Shown piece after piece: positions 34,939 to 41,919 of a stretch of DNA of 64,000 nt (its first letter is position 1; the number at the start of each line of letters is the position of its first letter). The translations under genes and the position numbers were made by a program. The notes under the pieces were generated by a model. It saw nothing but the letters and a program-made list of their open reading frames with translations, searched no databases and had not been told where the DNA came from. Origin of the DNA: a bacterium 210820-DFI.6.37. GTDB lineage: Bacteria; Bacillota; Clostridia; Peptostreptococcales; Anaerovoracaceae. The DNA lies in assembly GCA_020558355.1 (NCBI GenBank), contig JAJCKG010000001.1, forward strand, positions 248,001 to 312,000. The letters are read 5' to 3'.

Positions 34939-35394
34939 ATGACAATAAATACAGCTTCCAGTGATTTTATCAATATGAATCTGAGACAGATGGGAGCCAC
35001 TGATATCAAGGCAATCGGAAGTAAAATGCATCTGGTTACCTTTCAATTAAGCGATACGGTGACAGTCTCTTATATCTACAATATTACGCGAAAGGATAAA
35101 TTCTTTCTTCAGCGCTGTGAGCCTTACGCTATCATCAAAGGCAAATTCGCTGATGAAAACGAGATTGTTGATTTTATTCAAAAAGACATCTCCGCCTTCC
35201 GCAACGCGGCCAAAAGCCGAAATTATGAAAAATTTTCTTCCATCGGAAAAAAACTTACCAGTATGGTTGCTAATGTGGAAGAAATGTTCCTTTCCTGCAA
35301 TGTACAGGCGGAGCTTCTGGATGATGTAAGCTCCAGGCTGGATTCCATCGACCTGGAACTCAAGCAGATCATACAGCTTTCCAAAAAGCTGTAG
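34939..35394 (+). CDS. Unknown protein between transporter and feoB
   Basis: 151 aa, cytosolic, no family recognised. The first ~75 residues look like a mixed alpha/beta domain; from about 78 on it is helical with a likely coiled coil (VSSRLDSIDLELKQIIQLSKKL). AGAAGG precedes the ATG. Located 18 nt after a transporter and 53 nt before feoB, so it may be an accessory or regulatory partner of either. Codon use is like the neighbours. Confidence 0.75.
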   Translation: MTINTASSDFINMNLRQMGATDIKAIGSKMHLVTFQLSDTVTVSYIYNITRKDKFFLQRCEPYAIIKGKFADENEIVDFIQKDISAFRNAAKSRNYEKFSSIGKKLTSMVANVEEMFLSCNVQAELLDDVSSRLDSIDLELKQIIQLSKKL

Positions 35395-35409
35395 TGGAGT
35401 CACCGCCGG

Positions 35410-35447
35410 CGCCTCTCTTTCATACTATTGGAAGAGAGGTGTTTTTT
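35410..35447 (+). promoter_or_regulatory. Terminator-like hairpin holding the feoB ribosome site
   Basis: A 10-bp stem (35410-35419 with 35432-35441, one G-U pair) is followed by T6 and then directly by the feoB ATG. The 3' arm contains GAGAGG, the only possible ribosome site. The same element can end upstream transcripts and hide the start of feoB. Confidence 0.7.
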
Positions 35448-37295
35448 ATGAAAGATAAGACGATTGCTTTGGCTGGAAATCCCAATGTAGGGAAAAGTAC
35501 AGTCTTTAACAGCCTGACCGGCCTGAATCAGCACACGGGCAACTGGCCGGGAAAAACAGTAACCGGCGCGCAGGGTACGTTTACATATAAAGATACCAGG
35601 TTTCGTCTGGTAGATCTCCCCGGAACTTATTCCCTTACTACCACTTCCTTAGATGAAACAGCCGCAAGGGAGTATATCTGCTCCAAAGACGCGGATACCA
35701 TATTGATCGTAGCTGACGGGACCTGTCTCAAGCGCAATTTCAATCTGATCCTGCAGATCCTTTCCATTACGGAAAACGTAGTGCTCTGTATCAATCTGCT
35801 GGATGAAGCGAGAAAAAAGAAAATCTCCATTGACCTGGAAAAGCTTTCTCAAATGCTGAGCGTTCCTGTCATAGGCATGGCCGCCCGTTCCGGAGAAGGG
35901 CTGGACCAGCTGCGGGAAACGCTTTGGAGCCGCGGGTCCGGTCAAACCCGCTCTGCCGATAGGCCTCTCTGCGGCCTTTGTCAAGATGCCGGAGCTTATC
36001 AGGACAATCTGCAGTACGCGGAGCTGCTCTACCGGGAATGTGTTACAGAAGGCAAAGCAGAGCCTCACGCTTTTGACCGGAAGCTGGATAAAATCGTTAC
36101 TTCCCGGAAATTCGGGCTTCCCATCATGCTTGCCCTTCTCGGCCTGGTGTTCTGGATCACCATTGCGGGAGCCAATTATCCCTCTCAGTGGCTGACGCTG
36201 TTTTTCGCGTGGCTGGATGTTCATCTCCGGGGTCTTTTTGACGCGGCAGGCCTGCCCGCCCTGCTCCTGAACCCTCTCATGGACGGAATTTACAAAACAC
36301 TGACCTGGGTCATCTCGGTCATGCTGCCGCCTATGGCTATTTTCTTTCCGCTTTTTACTCTTCTGGAAGATTTCGGCTACCTGCCCCGGGTGGCCTTCAA
36401 TATGGATCACGCGCTGAAAAAATGCCGCGCGCACGGGAAGCAATCCCTGACTATGTGTATGGGCTTTGGCTGCAATGCCTGCGGTGTAACAGGCTGCCGC
36501 ATCATTGAGTCTCCCCGGGAACGACTCATTGCCATTCTTACCAATAATTTTGTACCCTGCAACGGCAGATTCCCAACTCTTATCGCTATTATCACCATGT
36601 TCTTCGCGGCATCCTTCTCCCTCGGGGCGGGTCTTATATCCTGCCTGCTGCTGACGCTGGTCATCCTGCTTGGCATCTTTATGACTCTGTTTGTTTCCAG
36701 CCTGCTGTCCAAGACCATTTTAAAGGGAATCCCCTCTTCCTTTATCCTGGAACTGCCGCCCTACCGGATCCCAAAATTCGGCAGTGTTATCATCCGCTCT
36801 GTTCTGGACCGGATCGTCTTTGTCCTGGGACGCGCCATGGTGATCGCGGCCCCTGCCGGGCTTCTGATCTGGGTCCTTGCCAATATCAGCTGGAACGGAT
36901 CCAGCATTCTGACCCATTGTACGGAATTCTGCGATCCCTTTGGTGCGCTGCTGGGTGTGGACGGCGTCATCGTCATGGCCTTTATCCTGGGCTTTCCAGC
37001 CAATGAAATCGTGATTCCCATTATTCTTATGGCCTATATGGCTCAGGGAAGCCTGATGGAATACGACAGTCTGGGCCAGCTGCACCAGATCCTTATGGAT
37101 AACGGCTGGACCTGGCAGACAGCCCTTTCCACTATGCTGCTGTGCCTCTTTCACTTTCCCTGCGGCACTACCTGTCTCACCATAAAAAAAGAGACCGGAA
37201 GCTGGAAGTGGACGGCAGTCGCCTTCCTGCTGCCGACTCTGACCGGAATACTGCTGTGCCTTATGCTGAATGGCGTATGGCATGTTATATCATAG
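35448..37295 (+). CDS. feoB: Ferrous iron transport protein B
   Basis: 615-aa GTP-gated Fe2+ transporter. N-terminal G domain: G1 GNPNVGKST at 8-16, G2 region NQHTGNWPGKTVTG, G3 DLPG near 55, and G4 NLLD (more often NMxD). The membrane part has two Gate domains with CMGFGCNACGVTGCRIIESPRER near 340 and NFVPCNGR. The start is ATG 35448; the frame open from 35394 has no ribosome site. feoA is not adjacent. Translation may be limited by the hairpin at its 5' end. Confidence 0.94.
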   Translation: MKDKTIALAGNPNVGKSTVFNSLTGLNQHTGNWPGKTVTGAQGTFTYKDTRFRLVDLPGTYSLTTTSLDETAAREYICSKDADTILIVADGTCLKRNFNLILQILSITENVVLCINLLDEARKKKISIDLEKLSQMLSVPVIGMAARSGEGLDQLRETLWSRGSGQTRSADRPLCGLCQDAGAYQDNLQYAELLYRECVTEGKAEPHAFDRKLDKIVTSRKFGLPIMLALLGLVFWITIAGANYPSQWLTLFFAWLDVHLRGLFDAAGLPALLLNPLMDGIYKTLTWVISVMLPPMAIFFPLFTLLEDFGYLPRVAFNMDHALKKCRAHGKQSLTMCMGFGCNACGVTGCRIIESPRERLIAILTNNFVPCNGRFPTLIAIITMFFAASFSLGAGLISCLLLTLVILLGIFMTLFVSSLLSKTILKGIPSSFILELPPYRIPKFGSVIIRSVLDRIVFVLGRAMVIAAPAGLLIWVLANISWNGSSILTHCTEFCDPFGALLGVDGVIVMAFILGFPANEIVIPIILMAYMAQGSLMEYDSLGQLHQILMDNGWTWQTALSTMLLCLFHFPCGTTCLTIKKETGSWKWTAVAFLLPTLTGILLCLMLNGVWHVIS

Positions 37296-37351
37296 GATCT
37301 GCCGAGTCTGCGCTCGATTGACTCAATAAAATCAGGTTTATTATAAAGGAT

Positions 37352-37384
37352 TCCCCAGCGGGAAGCAAGATTTCCCGCTGGGGA
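37352..37384. terminator. Hairpin between feoB and copA
   Basis: 13-bp perfect stem TCCCCAGCGGGAA / TTCCCGCTGGGGA with a 7-nt loop between two convergent genes. The T-rich tail is weak on both strands. Confidence 0.65.
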
Positions 37385-37391
37385 TATCATG

Positions 37392-37613
37392 CTATTTCCG
37401 CTCAATTCCCTTCAGCTCATAGCCCGCGTCTTCGATAGCGGCTTTAAACACATCATCGGAAATGTTCTCATCGGAACGGACGGTTGCGGTCCCTCCATCC
37501 AGGTCAACTTCCGCCTCAGCCCCTGGAAGACTGTTTAAAGCCTTCTCTACGTGAGCCTTGCAGTGTGCGCACATCATACCTTCAACCTTCAGTTCTGCTT
37601 CATGTTTTGCCAT
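37392..37613 (-). CDS. Possible internal start: CopZ-like copper chaperone
   Basis: Translation from the in-frame ATG at 37613 within copA would give a 73-aa protein that is one complete heavy-metal domain (GMMCAHC at 12-18), the size of free CopZ. AGAGAGGA lies 7-8 nt upstream. It may be a remnant of a copA-copZ fusion or an active second product. Confidence 0.35.
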   Translation of the reverse strand: MAKHEAELKVEGMMCAHCKAHVEKALNSLPGAEAEVDLDGGTATVRSDENISDDVFKAAIEDAGYELKGIERK

Positions 37614-40034
37614 TTGTTGTTCCTCTCTTTCTTTTACAGCTGACGGCTTAGAAGGGGCTGGTGCGGAGATTTCTTCAGACCTCCGCTCTTCCGGCTCCTC
37701 CGCCGCTTCCTTTTTATACCGGAGATGCTCCGGCTTGAAAAATTTCAATCTCAGGGCATTGCTTACAACACAGATGCTGGAAAGGCTCATAGCCGCCGCG
37801 CCGAACATCGGGTTCAGCTGCCACCCCAGCGCGTTATAGAACACGCCTGCCGCCAGCGGGATCCCAATGCAGTTGTAGAAAAACGCCCAGAACAGATTCT
37901 GTCTTATATTGCGGATTACCGCTTTGCTGAGACGGATGGCTGTCACAGCGTCCAGCAGATCGTTTCGGATCAGGACCGCGTCGGCGCTTTCGATGGCCAC
38001 CTCAGTCCCCGCGCCGATGGCGATACCCACATCGGCCCGCGCCAAAGCCGGAGCGTCGTTGATGCCGTCACCGATCATAGCGACCTTATGGCCCTGCTCC
38101 TGCAGCTGCCGGATGTGCTTTTCCTTGTCATCGGGCAGAACTCCAGCGATGACCTTGGGGATACCAAGTTTTTTCTGCATCGCTTTTGCCACCCGTTCAT
38201 TATCGCCGGTCAGCATGACCACATCGATCTTCATTTCCCCAAACAGCTGGATTGCCCGCCGGCTGGTAGCCTTTTCCACATCGGAAACAGCAATGATCCC
38301 CAGAACTTTGTCCTCATCGGCAAAAATCAGCGGGGTCTTTCCCTGATCAGACAGCCTGCCCAGCGCTTCTTCGATCGGATCCGGGGAAAGCTTTTGTTCC
38401 TCCAGCATCCTCTGATTTCCCGCAAAGAACCGCTTTCCGCCTATGATCCCTGTAATCCCCTGTCCGTGGACCGCTTTGAATTCCCGAATTTCTTCCAAAG
38501 CGATCCCATTTTCATCGGCATAACGCAAAATAGCCTCTGCCAGGGGATGTTCACTGGGCTTTTCCAAAGAAGCGGCCAGACGTACCAGTTCCTCTTCACT
38601 GCCAGCGCAGACACAGATGTCCGTTACTTTCGGCTTTCCTTCCGTAATGGTGCCAGTCTTATCCATTACAACGGTATCAATATTGTGGGCCGTTTCCAGC
38701 GCTTCTCCCGATTTAATGAGAATACCGTTTTCCGCGCCCTTTCCGGTCCCCACCATAATGGCCACCGGCGTGGCAAGCCCCAGAGCGCACGGACAGGAAA
38801 TAACCAGGACCGCAATCCCTGTGGACAGAGCAAATTCGAAGGTGGCTCCGGCGATGAGCCAGACGACAGCCGCGAGGACAGCAATTCCTATGACTGTTGG
38901 GACAAAGATCCCCGCGATTTTATCAGCCAGCTTCGCGATAGGCGCTTTGCTGGAGCTGGCCTCATCTACCAGACGGATAATCTGATTGATGGTGGTATCC
39001 TCTCCCACCTTGGAAGCTTCCATTTTGAAGAAGCCGCTTTTATTGATAGTAGCCGAAACGGCCCGGTCTCCCGGATTCTTCTCTACCGGTATGCTTTCCC
39101 CTGTAATAACCGATTCGTCTATGCTGGAGCTTCCCTCTGTGATGATTCCATCCACTGGAATGGAGGCTCCCGGTTTGATCACTACCACATCGCCTGCCCG
39201 AACCTGTTCTACCGGGATCGTCTCTTCCTTGCCATTTCGTTCTACGATGGCTGTCTTTGGAGAAAGATCCATCAGCTTTTCAATGGCTTCGCTGGTCTTT
39301 CCCTTGGATCGGGTCTCCAGGAACTTTCCTACTGTAATCAAAGTCAGGATAGTCCCGGCTGATTCGAAGTAAATGTCCATGCTGTACTGATGGACCAGTT
39401 CCATATCCCCGTGCCCCAGACCATATCCGATGCGGAACAAAGCGAAGCATCCGTAAACCAGAGCGGCAGCGGAGCCCATGGCAATCAATGTATCCATATT
39501 AGGTCCCCCGTGAAGGAGGCTCCGAAACCCTACGGAAAAGAACTTTCGGTTCACATATAAAATCGGGAGCAGCAGTAAGAACTGGGCGAATACCATAGTC
39601 ACCGCGTTTTCATTTCCGAAAAAGACCGACTCAATAAAATCCGGCACGGGCATTCCCATATCCATCTGCATCATATGTCCCATGGACAGGTACATAAGGG
39701 GAATCAGAAAGACAATGGAGACAATCAGCCGGTACTTCATCTGCCGCAATTCTTCAAGGGCGATATTTTTTCGCTTGCCGCCACTCTCCTGCCGGACGGC
39801 TCCGCTTTCCTGCCCGGTCTGCTTTACAGGATTCGCGCCATACCCGGCTTTTTCTACAGCCGCTACGATATCAGCGTTTGAAAGCCTGCTTTCATCAAAC
39901 TTTACCTTCATACTGTTCGTCAGTAAATTTACGGTGACACTGTCCATTCCTTCCAGCTTTGCGGCTGCCTTTTCGACTCTGGCAGAGCACGCGGAACAGG
40001 TCATTCCTGTAATGTCAAATTTTTCTTCTCTCAT
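37392..40034 (-). CDS. copA: Copper-exporting P1B-ATPase with C-terminal CopZ-like domain
   Basis: 880 aa. N-terminal heavy-metal domain with GMTCSAC (CxxC at 13-16), membrane helices from ~102, TGES near 311, the copper-site CPC at 414-416, DKTGT with phospho-Asp458, and GDGINDAPALA. These assign Cu+ export by the P1B-1 subfamily. Unusually, after the last helices an acidic/basic linker leads to a second heavy-metal domain with CAHC at 822-825. That last part has an in-frame ATG (residue 808) with a Shine-Dalgarno-like AGAGAGGA upstream. Twelve nt after csoR, same operon. Confidence 0.95.
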   Translation of the reverse strand: MREEKFDITGMTCSACSARVEKAAAKLEGMDSVTVNLLTNSMKVKFDESRLSNADIVAAVEKAGYGANPVKQTGQESGAVRQESGGKRKNIALEELRQMKYRLIVSIVFLIPLMYLSMGHMMQMDMGMPVPDFIESVFFGNENAVTMVFAQFLLLLPILYVNRKFFSVGFRSLLHGGPNMDTLIAMGSAAALVYGCFALFRIGYGLGHGDMELVHQYSMDIYFESAGTILTLITVGKFLETRSKGKTSEAIEKLMDLSPKTAIVERNGKEETIPVEQVRAGDVVVIKPGASIPVDGIITEGSSSIDESVITGESIPVEKNPGDRAVSATINKSGFFKMEASKVGEDTTINQIIRLVDEASSSKAPIAKLADKIAGIFVPTVIGIAVLAAVVWLIAGATFEFALSTGIAVLVISCPCALGLATPVAIMVGTGKGAENGILIKSGEALETAHNIDTVVMDKTGTITEGKPKVTDICVCAGSEEELVRLAASLEKPSEHPLAEAILRYADENGIALEEIREFKAVHGQGITGIIGGKRFFAGNQRMLEEQKLSPDPIEEALGRLSDQGKTPLIFADEDKVLGIIAVSDVEKATSRRAIQLFGEMKIDVVMLTGDNERVAKAMQKKLGIPKVIAGVLPDDKEKHIRQLQEQGHKVAMIGDGINDAPALARADVGIAIGAGTEVAIESADAVLIRNDLLDAVTAIRLSKAVIRNIRQNLFWAFFYNCIGIPLAAGVFYNALGWQLNPMFGAAAMSLSSICVVSNALRLKFFKPEHLRYKKEAAEEPEERRSEEISAPAPSKPSAVKEREEQQMAKHEAELKVEGMMCAHCKAHVEKALNSLPGAEAEVDLDGGTATVRSDENISDDVFKAAIEDAGYELKGIERK

Positions 40035-40046
40035 AATCCATATTTC

Positions 40047-40337
40047 CTATTTCATCAGCTTTTGCAGTGTAACGCACAATTCATCCACTGCCTCTTCATT
40101 TCCATTTTTTATATCGTTTGTAACACAGGTCTTGATGTGGTTCGTCATAAGAATCCGGTTAAACCCGTTGAGAGCCGATTGAATGGCGCTGACCTGTGTC
40201 AGGATGTCCACGCAATAGCGTTCCTCCTCTACCATTTTTTTCACGCCCCGCACCTGTCCCTCGATCCGGCTCAACCGGTTAATCAGATCTTTATATTCAC
40301 TCTGTTCTCTGTGTTTATGTTTTACAGTTTCACTCAT
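40047..40337 (-). CDS. csoR: Copper-sensing repressor CsoR
   Basis: 96-aa helical repressor of the CsoR/RcnR family. The Cu(I) ligand set Cys42, His67, Cys71 (C...H-x3-C) is intact, which marks it as a copper sensor rather than a persulfide or nickel sensor. RIEGQVRGVKKMV is the DNA-contact region. It releases DNA on binding Cu(I). First gene before copA, with an operator-like dyad at its promoter. AGGTGAGG precedes the ATG. Confidence 0.95.
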   Translation of the reverse strand: MSETVKHKHREQSEYKDLINRLSRIEGQVRGVKKMVEEERYCVDILTQVSAIQSALNGFNRILMTNHIKTCVTNDIKNGNEEAVDELCVTLQKLMK

Positions 40338-40362
40338 TTTATTACCTCACCTTTTATACTTC

Positions 40363-40405
40363 TACCCCGTATAGGTATACTACATCGATTTTCTTCTTTT
40401 GTCAA
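40363..40405 (-). promoter_or_regulatory. csoR-copA promoter and CsoR operator
   Basis: TTGACA (40400-40405), 17 bp, TAGTAT (40377-40382) on minus. Directly downstream, overlapping the start site, is the dyad TACC-N7-GGTA (40363-40377) with a G-rich half, like known CsoR operators. Confidence 0.75.
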
Positions 40406-40409
40406 GAAC

Positions 40410-40458
40410 AAAAAAGGAGCGCCTTCGCGTTTATTGGAATTCCATTCACGCGCGCTCC
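40410..40458 (-). terminator. Terminator after the exported protein gene
   Basis: Stem GGAGCGC / GCGCTCC with inner pairs and a T6 tract on minus, between the unknown gene at 40476 and the csoR promoter. Confidence 0.85.
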
Positions 40459-40475
40459 ATTCATGTGACAGGTCT

Positions 40476-41042
40476 TTACACAAAAGACCCTTTGTAATTT
40501 TCAACTGGCTCCTGCGGGCTGAATTGCTCAAAGGCCTGCTGCCCATCCTCCGCCTGCTGGCTGACCCAGTTGATCTGAACGCCTTCCGCCCAGACACAAA
40601 GCTCTGTTTCGCCATGGTTTTTTTCCAAAGCGTCGGGACGAAGCAGCGGTTTTGTCTGTTCTCCCGGTTTTACTGGCTGGCTGTAGTAATAATATCCGTC
40701 TTTTTCCCAGAGCCACACGCCTTCCTCCAGCTGCCCCGCGTCAGGCTTTTCTACAGCCGCTATAGCGCCGCTTTCCTGTTTTTCCGTGGAGTTATGGCCT
40801 TGCTGCCGGATCTCCGCCCGTATCCACATAGCTTCACCGCTTCCATTAATGACTCTGCCCTCATCATTCATGGCGATACAGGCCAGCTCCGCTTCCTCCC
40901 CAATGTCTTCCTGGGAAAGAACCGGAAGCTCCGCGGGAACGACGGGCTGCCTGCTCCCGCCCCAGACACTGTAAGCTGTCACTGCGCTAAAACCAATCAG
41001 CAAAAGAATCGCTCCCACCAATACCCCGCTTAGCTTGTCCAT
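40476..41042 (-). CDS. Unknown membrane-anchored extracytoplasmic protein
   Basis: 188 aa from ATG 41042 (AGGAGGA 7 nt upstream; a longer frame from 41066 lacks a site). One N-terminal hydrophobic helix (about 4-26, KLSGVLVGAILLLIGFSAVTAY) is followed by an acidic secreted domain. The stretch GEAMWIRAEI and the following aromatic-rich KDGYYYYSQPV recall beta-sandwich proteins of the TasA/camelysin type, but this is only a resemblance. Single-gene unit with its own terminator. Confidence 0.75.
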   Translation of the reverse strand: MDKLSGVLVGAILLLIGFSAVTAYSVWGGSRQPVVPAELPVLSQEDIGEEAELACIAMNDEGRVINGSGEAMWIRAEIRQQGHNSTEKQESGAIAAVEKPDAGQLEEGVWLWEKDGYYYYSQPVKPGEQTKPLLRPDALEKNHGETELCVWAEGVQINWVSQQAEDGQQAFEQFSPQEPVENYKGSFV

Positions 41043-41200
41043 AGTTTTCCTCCTTTTCCGCGCCATCTTTCTCTTAAAAAGTTTAACACAGAAGCGGGAA
41101 GCCTCCTTCTTTAATCGTCCCCGAAAAATCGGCAGAAGCTGACAGGAACCGTTTCGCTTTACGCCTTATATTGCCGGGGCGAAATCTGAGGGTCCGGCCC

Positions 41201-41791
41201 TTACAAGGGCCGCTCAAAGTGCTGGTAGTCTTTAATCATTTTCCAGTCGCCGCCCCACTGAAAGCCGCGGGATTTAAAAAGTGTATAGATCCAGTCATCC
41301 TTCTGTATCATATAGTCTTTATATTTTCCCTGGCACTGATCCGGATCCCGCAGGGCGTATTTTGCTCCGTTTTTCGGCGTTACGTTTTCTGGCGTCACGC
41401 AAGGGTTGATTCTGGGATTGATGTCCACCGCCATGCCGTAGGCGTGGAGCGAAAGGATGTCCGTTCCCGCAATGGTCCGGTAATTGAACGCGGATGTGTT
41501 ATTTGCCTCCATAGACCGCTCATCGCTGGCTCCATACTCGTCGATGAGCGCCACCCGCTCCAGAGGATACCGGTTCTGATAAAGCTCATAGAAAATTTCC
41601 AGAATATCCTCCGCGATCTTCCGGTTGACCATCAGCTCTCCCTCCCGCAAGCGGCCTCCAAAATCGTAATAGGCTATGGTTATGTAACGGAGCCGCTCCA
41701 GGGTAATATCCCGGTTTTCTTTATAGGACAGCCCTTCTACGCGTCCTTTCACAGCCGCATCGATCCTATGGCAGGAAAACATTCTCTTCAT
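41201..41791 (-). CDS. M15-family D-Ala-D-Ala carboxypeptidase / L,D-peptidase
   Basis: 196-aa zinc peptidase. The M15 site SLHAYGMAVDIN (SxHxxGxAxD) at about 124-135 provides His and Asp ligands, and the third ligand is in GGDWKMIKDYQHFE near the end. This C-terminal arrangement is that of the VanY2/M15C group, which includes endolysin-like L-Ala-D-Glu peptidases. No signal peptide or membrane anchor is visible, so it either acts inside the cell or needs lysis. GGAGGACG precedes the ATG. Monocistronic. Confidence 0.85.
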   Translation of the reverse strand: MKRMFSCHRIDAAVKGRVEGLSYKENRDITLERLRYITIAYYDFGGRLREGELMVNRKIAEDILEIFYELYQNRYPLERVALIDEYGASDERSMEANNTSAFNYRTIAGTDILSLHAYGMAVDINPRINPCVTPENVTPKNGAKYALRDPDQCQGKYKDYMIQKDDWIYTLFKSRGFQWGGDWKMIKDYQHFERPL

Positions 41792-41867
41792 GGTTTCGTC
41801 CTCCGTCTTTGTTTTTCAATATACATGATACGCAAAGACCTGCCCGGCCATTCCATTGAGGATAAAA

Positions 41868-41903
41868 AAACAGGGATCATATCATATCTAAAAATCCCTG
41901 TTT
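41868..41903 (-). terminator. Terminator after the YhgE/Pip gene
   Basis: Stem AAACAGGGAT / ATCCCTGTTT followed by T-run on minus, 16 nt after the stop. Confidence 0.88.
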
Positions 41904-41919
41904 CTTCTTTATGGTGTAT

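Noticed and set aside
37640..40034. Programmed frameshift in copA as in E. coli
   Set aside because: I see no slippery run plus pseudoknot after the first metal domain; the internal start is the better candidate here.
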